Shown piece after piece: positions 1 through 6,665 of a stretch of DNA of 12,439 bases. Made by a program: the position numbers and the translations under genes. Positions within the stretch are counted from its first letter, which is position 1, and each line of letters begins with the position of its first letter. The notes beneath the pieces are model-generated. The model ran no database searches. It was not told the DNA's origin and saw only the letters and a list, made by a program, of their open reading frames with translations. Source of the stretch: Clostridiales bacterium (GTDB taxonomy: Bacteria > Bacillota > Clostridia > Lachnospirales > Lachnospiraceae); NCBI GenBank assembly GCA_029267975.1, contig JAJUHH010000043.1, positions 1 to 12,439 of the forward strand. The letters are read 5' to 3'.

Positions 1-88
1 ATGTGGGTGGGATATAGGCTATCACACATTCGTGTAAGAACCGACGTAACTAGTTGACCTGGATTTACCTGCAAGGAGTGAATTTCTA
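1..88. other. Left-edge intergenic or gene-end fragment
   Basis: No gene can be called here. Two frames on the + strand are open from the window edge, one ending in a stop at 55-57 and one at 34-36 (its last residues read CGWDIGYHTFV). Either could be the C-terminus of a gene to the left, but they are too short to recognise. A TTGACC hexamer at 54-59 looks like a -35 box, but the matching -10 position would fall on the ribosome binding site of the next gene, so I do not call a promoter. The AAGGAG at 73-78 belongs to the gene starting at 89. Confidence 0.4.
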
Positions 89-2194
89 ATGAAAAAAAGA
101 TTACTGCCAATGCTGCCATTGATGCAGTTGGTAACAGTATTGTTGATTGTTTTTGGATTGTCCGCCTGGTGTAATGTGACTACGGCCAGGGCAAGTGAGG
201 TGACTACCCCTGCGACACCGGTACCTCTTAAGATTTATGTTAATAAGTATCCGGATAAAACTACCTATGGAAGCGGGGAGAGCCTGGATCTGTCTGGTAT
301 GATCATAAACAGTGTGAATGCAGACGGATCAATTACCCTGGTAACCGATTATACGGTATCTGCTTTTGACAGCAGTAAGCTGGGAGATCAGATTGTATAC
401 ATAACGTATCAGAATCATACAGTATCTATTCCGGTGACGGTTGTTCCCGGTAAGGTGAGTGGAGTAACTGTGAAGGGCAGCACAGATTCCTATACCATAA
501 GCTGGAAGGCACTGCCAGAGGTTACCCGTTATGAGCTTTATCGTCTGGATCCAAGCACAGGAACCTATCAGCTGGCAGCAACTACCTCTGACCTGAGCAT
601 GACCTTCTATTATCCCTTGGGTACAGTACATAGCTACCAAATCAGGGGCATCAAGGATCAGTATGGTGTGATTACCACGGGTCTCTTTTCCGATTCTTTT
701 CAGGCTGCAACTACACCACAAGCGGTATCTGACCTGAAGGTGACAGCCAGTGATACAAAGTCTGTTACCCTTTCCTGGACACCGGTTGCCGGAGCAAGCG
801 GTTATAGTGTTTATCGTAAAAACGGCAGCGGAGTGTTTGTCCGCGTTAGCGATACAGAGAATGCAAGCTTTACAGATAGCGGATTAAAGGCCGGAACTGC
901 CTATCAATATAAGGTTCACGCCTTTGTACTAAATAATACCTTTATCAGCGAGGCTTCCCCCATCGTTGATACCAGTACCAGAGCAGGGCAGGTGGTATTG
1001 AAGGTGAAGGCTGGTGAAGGAAAGGCCAGATTAACCTGGGCGGCTGTTACCGGAGCGGATTCCTATGATATCTATTCAGAGGATGAGGATGGGGTAAGAA
1101 CACTGCTGGCCAATAATGCAGGCAATGCAAACTGTACCTATATTGTTGAGGGACTGGAAATCGGCGAGACCTATTCTTATGCTGTTGTTGCCCGCCGCTT
1201 GTATAACAATACAGAATATAACGGTGCCCCCTCCCAGCTGCAGAGTGTAACCATAACAGAGCTTGCACCCACCAGTACCCAGGCCAAGCTCTTTGCAGAC
1301 GATGCAGCCTTTAAATTATCTAAAGCATACACAGATATTACCTTCCTGAAGGGGAATGTGGACTTAAAGAAAAGCATCATTGTCCCCGGTGTGGTTTCCA
1401 CCAATGTAGGAGGCTTTATCAGCACCAGCATGTGTCCTCAGGGAATAACCTTTGCAAAGAGTTACCTGCTCATGACTGCATATGATCTTGCAGGGGAAGA
1501 GAATTCTGTCATCTATGTTATGAATAAATCAAGTAAGAAGCTTTTGACTACCCTTGTACTTCCTACCAAGGCTCATGTGGGTGGGATTGCTTATGATGGT
1601 AAATATGTCTGGTTGACCACCGGCAGCAAGGTATCCTGTATTCCCTACAGCGTGATCAATAAGGCGGCAAAGGCAGGAGAGGCCTATGCAAATGTGGATT
1701 TCCTTTCCGTATGCAAGGTTGGCATCTCTGCATCCTATATTGCTTACTATAATGATAGACTGTGGGTAGGCTCCTATGACGAATTAAATACCACCAAAAT
1801 GTATAGTTTTGATATCTATGATTTTGACGATTCTGTTTCCATTGAGCGTGCAGATACCGTGACTATGCCTACCCGAGTGCAGGGAATTACCTTTACAGAG
1901 GACGGTTACTTAATCCTGTCCCGTTCCTGCCAGCTGTATCAGGGACTTCGTGGTTATATGCGCCAGATCGATGTATACCATCCGGACTTCTCTGATGAGG
2001 ATACAGCTGTAAAATCCTTGGGAGATGTCATAAATACAACCATTATGCCATCCATGAATGAGGGGATTGCAATCGACGGTTCAAGGATCTATGTACTCTT
2101 TGAGTCAAGTGCTTTTGCCAACGCTTCTTATCCGGTAGACCGTATTTTAGCATTTAAGCTGTCCTCAATACTTAATCCGCCCGCAGCAAAGTAA
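89..2194 (+). CDS. Secreted Big_3 / fibronectin type III multidomain protein with propeller-like C-terminus
   Basis: A 701-residue exported protein of unknown exact role, probably a surface or extracellular adhesion or carbohydrate-associated protein. The N-terminus has a Lys/Arg patch (KKR), a long hydrophobic core and an ARA-SE signal peptidase I site, giving cleavage near residue 35. Residues ~47-119 match bacterial Ig-like group 3 (the YGSGESLDLSG pattern, then FDSSKLGDQIVYITY). Three fibronectin-III-like domains follow at ~121-208, ~210-297 and ~299-390, each with the SW/LTW...YxxY signature. Residues ~400-701 show repeated blade-like segments (PQGITF, VGGIAYDGKYVWLTTG, YNDRLWVGSYD, VQGITFTEDGYLIL, NEGIAIDGSRIYVLFE) that suggest a beta-propeller. 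No LPxTG motif, S-layer domain or C-terminal membrane helix is visible, so it is probably released or held non-covalently. AAGGAG lies 10 nt before the ATG. It converges on the polysaccharide deacetylase gene with only 13 bp between them and no terminator visible. The domain architecture is reasonably sure; the function is not. Confidence 0.9.
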   Translation: MKKRLLPMLPLMQLVTVLLIVFGLSAWCNVTTARASEVTTPATPVPLKIYVNKYPDKTTYGSGESLDLSGMIINSVNADGSITLVTDYTVSAFDSSKLGDQIVYITYQNHTVSIPVTVVPGKVSGVTVKGSTDSYTISWKALPEVTRYELYRLDPSTGTYQLAATTSDLSMTFYYPLGTVHSYQIRGIKDQYGVITTGLFSDSFQAATTPQAVSDLKVTASDTKSVTLSWTPVAGASGYSVYRKNGSGVFVRVSDTENASFTDSGLKAGTAYQYKVHAFVLNNTFISEASPIVDTSTRAGQVVLKVKAGEGKARLTWAAVTGADSYDIYSEDEDGVRTLLANNAGNANCTYIVEGLEIGETYSYAVVARRLYNNTEYNGAPSQLQSVTITELAPTSTQAKLFADDAAFKLSKAYTDITFLKGNVDLKKSIIVPGVVSTNVGGFISTSMCPQGITFAKSYLLMTAYDLAGEENSVIYVMNKSSKKLLTTLVLPTKAHVGGIAYDGKYVWLTTGSKVSCIPYSVINKAAKAGEAYANVDFLSVCKVGISASYIAYYNDRLWVGSYDELNTTKMYSFDIYDFDDSVSIERADTVTMPTRVQGITFTEDGYLILSRSCQLYQGLRGYMRQIDVYHPDFSDEDTAVKSLGDVINTTIMPSMNEGIAIDGSRIYVLFESSAFANASYPVDRILAFKLSSILNPPAAK

Positions 2195-2207
2195 GAAAGA
2201 AGCAAGA

Positions 2208-3095
2208 TTATTCATTGATATAGCGCAGGGTTTTTAGACCTTCCTTCAATAGGGATTGTACCGTGTGGTTATGAGAGCGGCAGATACGCTTCAGGCCGTA
2301 TAGCCGCTCTGGGTCTTTATTGATCAGATTGACTCCGTAGGTGGCTGACAAAGTGGCCTTAAAGCCCAGCTTTTTAATGATACTCTCAGTAGTATCATTA
2401 TATTTGCCATAGGGATAGGTAAAGGTATTGGGTGTGAATTCTGTGGCAGCAGTGATTTTTTCCTGAAGGGTTAAGACATCCTCTGTTAAAAGCTCCTCAT
2501 AATGGGACATGGTCTCATTTGCCTTCTGGTAACAACCGTAGCGTCCGTTGCAGATTTTATGAAGATTATAGGTGTGATTTTGGACTTCCACCAGACCGGA
2601 TTCCTGCATCTCTTTGATTTGCTTCCAGGTGACGAAGGCGTAACTGATATTGTTGTCCACGACCTTTGAAAAGTCGTCTACGGTCTTACCAATGACTGAC
2701 AGCACGATTTTCATATTATACTTTTTCAGCAGAGGAAAGACATTTTTGTATGTACTTAAATATCCGTCATCAATGGTAAGGATCACCGGCTTCTCCGGCA
2801 GATCCTTATCATAATATACATAGTCAATGAGATCAGTCATGGTGATGGTTGTATAACCGTTGTCGGACAGATACTTCAGGTCACTTTCAAACTCATAGGG
2901 TGAGATGACATCCTTACCGAAATTGGTATTCTTGACCTGGTGATACATAAATATAGGGACGCAGACAGCTTCCTGTGTTGAAGATACGGCGTAGCTTTCC
3001 ATAATATTTTTTGTGATTGACAGTATTAAAATAGCGGCTATTAATAATAAAATAATAATTTTACGATAATGCTTAAAACTAATTTTCTGCTTCAT
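2208..3095 (-). CDS. Membrane-anchored polysaccharide deacetylase (NodB/CE4 family)
   Basis: A predicted 295-residue enzyme that removes N- or O-acetyl groups from a cell-wall or exopolysaccharide. Residues ~13-30 form one N-terminal membrane helix, so the catalytic domain should lie outside the membrane. CE4 motifs are visible. TIDDG at 107-111 carries the catalytic and metal-binding aspartates D109/D110 (TFDDG in the family consensus). HTYNLH at 174-179 supplies the metal histidines, with one residue more than the classic HSxxH. YPYG at 227-230 matches motif 3. The segment VPIFMYHQV (~46-54) is typical of clostridial members. The reading frame continues upstream to 3296, but I place the start at 3095 because GGAGG lies 7 nt before that ATG and the extension has no ribosome binding site and unusual composition. 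The substrate cannot be read from the sequence. It is divergent from the GNAT-HAD gene. Confidence 0.92.
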   Translation of the reverse strand: MKQKISFKHYRKIIILLLIAAILILSITKNIMESYAVSSTQEAVCVPIFMYHQVKNTNFGKDVISPYEFESDLKYLSDNGYTTITMTDLIDYVYYDKDLPEKPVILTIDDGYLSTYKNVFPLLKKYNMKIVLSVIGKTVDDFSKVVDNNISYAFVTWKQIKEMQESGLVEVQNHTYNLHKICNGRYGCYQKANETMSHYEELLTEDVLTLQEKITAATEFTPNTFTYPYGKYNDTTESIIKKLGFKATLSATYGVNLINKDPERLYGLKRICRSHNHTVQSLLKEGLKTLRYINE

Positions 3096-3277
3096 AGGAA
3101 AACCTCCATCAGGCAAACCATATTCGCTAGGTATAGCTTCGTGTGAATTGCTTTTCCTGGGCTGCCTGGTTTCATGATTTGTTACTATTCTATGTGTAAA
3201 TAAAGTAGAAATGAATGAAACCTTAGGTGGATACTCGGTGCTTAGGAGCAGGAAAGGACGAAAAAGGAGTAGAATAC
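3096..3277. other. Divergent intergenic region between deacetylase and GNAT-HAD genes
   Basis: This stretch should hold the promoters of both flanking genes. On the - strand, TAGAAT (complement of 3187-3192) sits 17 nt downstream of TTCATT (complement of 3210-3215), a weak candidate promoter for the deacetylase. On the + strand I find no convincing -35/-10 pair. AAAGGAG-type Shine-Dalgarno sequence at ~3263-3269 serves the GNAT-HAD start at 3278. CTTAGG occurs twice (~3222 and ~3241), with no clear function. Confidence 0.3.
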
Positions 3278-4366
3278 ATGCAGATACGCAATACAAGATT
3301 AGAAGATTTGGATACGGTTATGGCCATCTATGATCATGCCAGAGAGTATATGAGACAGAATGGCAATGCTTCTCAGTGGATTAATGGATATCCCAGCCGT
3401 GAACTGGTGATTCAGGATATTGAAGAGCAATGCAGCTATGTATGTGTGGATGAGGACAGGATCCTCTGTGTTTTCCGCTTTACCAAGGGAGTTGACCCTA
3501 CCTATCTTAAGATCTATGATGGACAGTGGCTGAATGAGGAGCCCTACGGGGTGGTTCATAGGATTGCATCTGCCGAGCATCAAAAGGGGGCAGCCTCCTT
3601 CTGTCTGGATTGGTGCTTTGCAAGGACCGGTAATGTTCGTATTGATACCCATGCGGATAACTATATTATGCAAAAGCTATTGATAAAAAATGGTTATAGC
3701 AGATGCGGCATTATCTATTTGGAGAATGGGGATCCAAGAATTGCCTTTCAGAAGGTCAGCCCCATCACAACCATTGTCCTTGATATCGGAAATGTATTGG
3801 CGCATTTTCGCTGGAAGGAATATCTGATGGATTTCGGCTACCCCGAGGATATTATTCAAAGGATAGCAGCTGCTACGGTATTAACTCCAAACTGGAGGGA
3901 ATGGGACCGAGGAGCGGTGGAAGAAGAGGAGCTCATTGCAGGGAGTATTGCCAGGGAGCCTGAGCTTAGGGAGGAGATTACACGCTTCTTTTCTGAGATT
4001 AATGATGTGGTGAAGGAATATGCTTATTCTGAAGATTTTGTGAAGAGGCTGAAGGCAAACGGCTACAGGGTCTATCTCTTATCCAATTATAGCAAAGGCT
4101 ACTATGAACTGCATTCAAAGTCCTTCCGCTTTCCGGAGTATGTAGACGGAGGCATTATCTCCTATCAGGTGAAGCATATTAAGCCGGAGCCTGAGATTTA
4201 TCAGCTATTAATTGACCGCTATCAGATCAATCCATCCCAGGCGGTGTTTTTGGATGATACGCAGGAAAATCTGGAGGGGGCAAAGCCCTTCGGCTTTCAT
4301 ACCATACAGGTGAGAAGCCATGAACAGGCACTGGAGGATTTAAGAAAGCTGGGCGTAAGAATATAG
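3278..4366 (+). CDS. GNAT acetyltransferase-HAD hydrolase fusion
   Basis: A 362-residue two-domain cytoplasmic protein. Residues ~1-160 are a GNAT-type N-acetyltransferase. The opening MQIRNTRLEDLDTVM is characteristic, HRIASAEHQKGAASFCLDW lies where motif A binds acetyl-CoA, and RIDTHADNYIMQKLLIKNGY is the usual C-terminal signature. Residues ~164-362 are a HAD subfamily IA phosphatase-like domain. Motif I is LDIGNV with nucleophile D169 and glycine at the usual second Asp position, as in the YihX-like branch. Motif II is LLSN (~267-270), motif III is the KPEP lysine K302, and motif IV is LDD (D326/D327). The frame is open from 3227, but AAAGGAG lies 8 nt upstream of the ATG at 3278 and that start gives the natural GNAT N-terminus. 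Substrates are not predictable. It could link acetylation and dephosphorylation of one small metabolite, which is an inference. It converges on dapA across a bidirectional terminator. Confidence 0.9.
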   Translation: MQIRNTRLEDLDTVMAIYDHAREYMRQNGNASQWINGYPSRELVIQDIEEQCSYVCVDEDRILCVFRFTKGVDPTYLKIYDGQWLNEEPYGVVHRIASAEHQKGAASFCLDWCFARTGNVRIDTHADNYIMQKLLIKNGYSRCGIIYLENGDPRIAFQKVSPITTIVLDIGNVLAHFRWKEYLMDFGYPEDIIQRIAAATVLTPNWREWDRGAVEEEELIAGSIAREPELREEITRFFSEINDVVKEYAYSEDFVKRLKANGYRVYLLSNYSKGYYELHSKSFRFPEYVDGGIISYQVKHIKPEPEIYQLLIDRYQINPSQAVFLDDTQENLEGAKPFGFHTIQVRSHEQALEDLRKLGVRI

Positions 4367-4463
4367 TAGCATCAACATTATGATTGTCATGATCCGGTAT
4401 AGCTGCTATCCTTGAAAAAGTGCAGTGGCAGGTACGAATAAGATTTAATATTAGTTTAGAAAA

Positions 4464-4518
4464 AGACTGTCATATCGGAACCTCTCTTCATAGAGAAAGT
4501 CTGATAGGACAGCCTTTA
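4464..4518. terminator. Bidirectional rho-independent terminator
   Basis: Arms at 4464-4476 and 4503-4515 pair at 11 of 13 positions, and an inner 5-bp hairpin (TCTCT-tcat-AGAGA) sits in the loop. On the + strand a short T-rich run follows (cctttat). On the - strand the hairpin is followed by TTTTT. It lies between the convergent GNAT-HAD and dapA genes and can end transcription from both. The remaining bases between the two genes show nothing else I can support. Confidence 0.7.
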
Positions 4519-4560
4519 TAATCAAATACATTTCTATGCAGCGATTACTTGCAGTTGATA

Positions 4561-5463
4561 TTATGCGATAGCAGTTCGCTTACCAATTCTCTCATGAGGC
4601 ATGTTAGGAATAAAATGATCCAGCTTGCTCTTTAATTGATCCGAAATCTCCATAAGAGGAAGTCTTACTTCGGGTGATTCAATCAGTCCCATTTTGTACA
4701 GATAGTACTTCACAGGTGCCGGATTGGGCTCTTTGAATAACAGGGGGATAAATTCATAGAGACGGCTCCAGATCTGAAGTGCACCTTCTGTATCATTGGC
4801 CTTAACCTTATTATATACATCCACAAAGTCTTCTGTATTCATGTGAGCAGATGCAAGTATTCCTCCATGACCTCCCATGGTCAGTGTCAGATAGAAGAGG
4901 ATATCTTCTCCGGATAGGATAGAGAAATCCTTGGGAGGATTCATAATTAACTGCATACTCTGCTTAATATCACCGCAGCAGTCCTTCACCCCAACGATAT
5001 TTTTAAGCTCGGATAACTTAAATATTGTTTCATTTTCCACATTGACTCCGGTGCGATAAGGGATATTGTAGATCACGATATCGAGAGGTGTCTCATCGGC
5101 AATGGCTTTAAAGTGGCTGTAGATACCATCCTGGTTGGGCTTGTTATAATAGGGGCAGACAGATAAGATGCCGTTAATATCATAATATTCAGCAATCTTT
5201 ACCTTCTTAATTACCTGAGCTGTATAATTTCCTCCGATTCCCACATACACCGGAAGGCGGCGGGTATTAAATTCCATGGTCTTTTCGATCATTTCTTCAA
5301 ATTCATAATCACTTAAGGTAGGTACTTCTCCGGTGGTGCCTAAGGGAATAAATCCGCTGATGCCTTTATCGGAATAATGATCAATCAGCCTTTTATAGGA
5401 TTTATAATCGATTTTATCGTTCTTAAAAGGAGTTACGATGGGTAACCAGACGCCTGTAAGCAT
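4561..5463 (-). CDS. dapA: 4-hydroxy-tetrahydrodipicolinate synthase (DapA)
   Basis: A 300-residue TIM-barrel aldolase. In the canonical family it condenses pyruvate with aspartate semialdehyde, the first committed step to lysine and diaminopimelate for peptidoglycan. Visible signatures are GTTGE (42-46, with T43/T44), CPYYNKP (103-109), YNIPYRTG (132-139, giving Y132 and the carboxylate-binding R137) and VGVKDCCGD around the Schiff-base lysine K160. The YNKPNQ and RTG motifs favour DapA over N-acetylneuraminate lyase. Length is close to the usual ~290 residues, with a slightly extended, basic C-terminus. AAGGAGGA stands 7 nt before the ATG. The gene stands alone instead of in an asd-dapA-dapB cluster and is divergent from an AraC-type regulator, so regulated expression or a paralogous role in another aldolase reaction remains possible. 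Confidence 0.93.
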   Translation of the reverse strand: MLTGVWLPIVTPFKNDKIDYKSYKRLIDHYSDKGISGFIPLGTTGEVPTLSDYEFEEMIEKTMEFNTRRLPVYVGIGGNYTAQVIKKVKIAEYYDINGILSVCPYYNKPNQDGIYSHFKAIADETPLDIVIYNIPYRTGVNVENETIFKLSELKNIVGVKDCCGDIKQSMQLIMNPPKDFSILSGEDILFYLTLTMGGHGGILASAHMNTEDFVDVYNKVKANDTEGALQIWSRLYEFIPLLFKEPNPAPVKYYLYKMGLIESPEVRLPLMEISDQLKSKLDHFIPNMPHERIGKRTAIA

Positions 5464-5575
5464 TTAAAAATCCTCCTTGATCTAAAACTGCTTTCGCTTT
5501 ACATAACATTTCACACTTCTAATCCTATTCTATACAACATTATTTGAAAAGAATAGCACAATAATGCTTTGATTG

Positions 5576-5603
5576 TTGCATATAATGCTATATATGTTAT
5601 AAT
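5576..5603 (+). promoter_or_regulatory. Sigma-A promoter of the AraC-family gene
   Basis: A TTGCAT -35 box (5576-5581) and a perfect TATAAT -10 box (5598-5603) are separated by 16 bp. Transcription would start near 5610, leaving a ~48-nt leader before the ATG at 5658. Confidence 0.7.
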
Positions 5604-5608
5604 ATGCA
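5577..5608. promoter_or_regulatory. Imperfect 32-bp palindrome over the promoter, possible operator
   Basis: Outer arms TGCATAT (5577-5583) and ATATGCA (5602-5608) are perfect inverted repeats. The exact centre is the palindrome ATATAT (5590-5595), and the AT pair at 5585-5586/5599-5600 also matches. It covers the -35 and -10 boxes, so a bound protein would block the promoter. In addition ATAATGCT occurs at 5561-5568 and again at 5582-5589, exactly 21 bp apart, a spacing common for AraC-family sites. The binding protein is inferred, not seen. Confidence 0.4.
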
Positions 5609-5657
5609 GGAGAAACAGATTAGGCACCCCTGGACATGATAAAGGAGCAGTATTCCT

Positions 5658-6500
5658 ATGATTGATTTTGAAAAAGCTGGATATCTGGAAAATGACTTTC
5701 GAATATTTCATCTGATCGACCATCAGAGGAGGGAATTTAACTATCATTATCATGACTTTAATAAGATCATAATCTTTCTGAGCGGTAATATCAATTATAC
5801 CATTGAGGGGAAGAGCTATGAACTGGAGCCCTATGACATTGTCCTTGTGAATGCCGGAGAGATCCACCGACCGTCAATTCTTGATAATTCCGCCTATGAA
5901 AGGATTATTATCTACGTATCCACGCAGTTTTTAAATAATTATAAGGAAGAGGATTATGACTTAAATTACTGCTTTAACCGCGCCAGGGATGAGCACTCCA
6001 ATGTGCTTCGGATCCATTCCCTGGATAAGAGCAAGCTGTATCAGGTGTGTCAGGAGCTGGAGCATTCCTTCACGGATCAGGCCTTTGCCCAGAAGCTGTA
6101 TCAGAGAATCCTCTTTCTGGAGTTCATGATCCAGCTGAACAGGACAGCGATCTCCAACCATATCAATTACCTGGATTCAGCAAAGGATAATGCCAAGCTG
6201 CTGCAGATGATCGCTTACATTAACGAGCATTTGACGGAGGAGCTTTCCATAGATATTCTATCGGCCAAGTTCTTCCTAAGCCGCTATTACCTGATGCATT
6301 TCTTCAAGGAAGAGACCGGCTATACCATAGGGAATTATATCACCGAGAAGCGCCTCCTCCTTGCCAAGAGCCTGGTTCAAAATGGTGCCTCCCTGACGGA
6401 AGCCTGCTTTCAAAGCGGTTTTAAGAATTACTCCACCTTCTCCAGGGCATTTAAGAAGGCCTTTAAGACCATTCCCAAGAACGCCATGTTCTTGGATTAG
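5658..6500 (+). CDS. AraC-family transcriptional regulator with N-terminal cupin domain
   Basis: A 280-residue transcription factor. Residues ~10-95 look like an AraC-type sensing cupin (YHYHDFNKIIIFLSG, then ELEPYDIVLVNAGEIHRP, which is the usual sugar- or metabolite-binding barrel pattern). Residues ~180-278 form the paired helix-turn-helix DNA-binding domain: the first HTH is around LSIDILSAKFFLSRYYLMHFFK (~196-217) and the second around ASLTEACFQSGFKNYSTFSRAFKK (~244-267). AAAGGAG at 5641-5647 is placed 10 nt before the ATG. The gene is divergent from dapA, so it may control dapA, itself, or both; the ligand is unknown. Its promoter overlaps a palindrome that fits autorepression. Confidence 0.92.
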   Translation: MIDFEKAGYLENDFRIFHLIDHQRREFNYHYHDFNKIIIFLSGNINYTIEGKSYELEPYDIVLVNAGEIHRPSILDNSAYERIIIYVSTQFLNNYKEEDYDLNYCFNRARDEHSNVLRIHSLDKSKLYQVCQELEHSFTDQAFAQKLYQRILFLEFMIQLNRTAISNHINYLDSAKDNAKLLQMIAYINEHLTEELSIDILSAKFFLSRYYLMHFFKEETGYTIGNYITEKRLLLAKSLVQNGASLTEACFQSGFKNYSTFSRAFKKAFKTIPKNAMFLD

Positions 6501-6535
6501 CAGACAATGAACAGAAGTAAGAAGATTACTGTTTG

Positions 6536-6614
6536 CCGGACAGCTTGTTGATTTGCACACCAGAAGCAAACTTATTATGTTTGATTATGGCGAACAAATC
6601 AATAAGCTGTCCGG
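6536..6614. repeat. Long near-perfect inverted repeat between convergent genes
   Basis: Two 20-nt arms at 6536-6555 and 6595-6614 are complementary at every position except one G-T wobble. Pairing extends by three more positions outward (one wobble). The 39-nt loop contains a further small inverted repeat (CAAAC/GTTTG). It lies in the 165-bp gap between the AraC gene and the ABC transporter, which converge here. No T-tract follows on either side, so it is not a standard intrinsic terminator, although such a hairpin could still stop or stabilise both transcripts. It could alternatively be a small mobile palindromic element. Confidence 0.8.
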
Positions 6615-6665
6615 TAACCTGTGTGTGGGGATGCATCTTGTTCTTTCCTTAGTTCATAAAGCTTC

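Larger units (their letters stand above)
5464..5657. promoter_or_regulatory. dapA/AraC divergent control region
   Basis: A 194-bp region holding the control signals of both genes. The + strand promoter and a palindrome are listed separately. On the - strand TAGAAT occurs upstream of dapA (complement of ~5527-5532), but no good -35 accompanies it, so the dapA promoter is uncertain and may need activation. No lysine-riboswitch-like folding is evident in the dapA leader. Confidence 0.45.

Noticed and set aside
1..57. C-terminal fragment of an upstream gene
   Set aside because: Two frames are open for only 11 and 18 codons, which is too short to tell coding from chance.
3227..3277. A 17-codon N-terminal extension of the GNAT-HAD protein
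   Set aside because: AAAGGAG lies just ahead of the ATG at 3278, and the GNAT domain begins there.
3096..3296. A 67-codon N-terminal extension of the polysaccharide deacetylase
   Set aside because: The start at 3095 has an ideal GGAGG and gives a normal membrane anchor. The extension runs through the promoter region and has no ribosome binding site.
5464..5657. A lysine riboswitch or T-box leader for dapA
   Set aside because: The region also holds the divergent promoter, so the dapA leader is short, and no conserved stem arrangement, T-box motif or terminator is visible.
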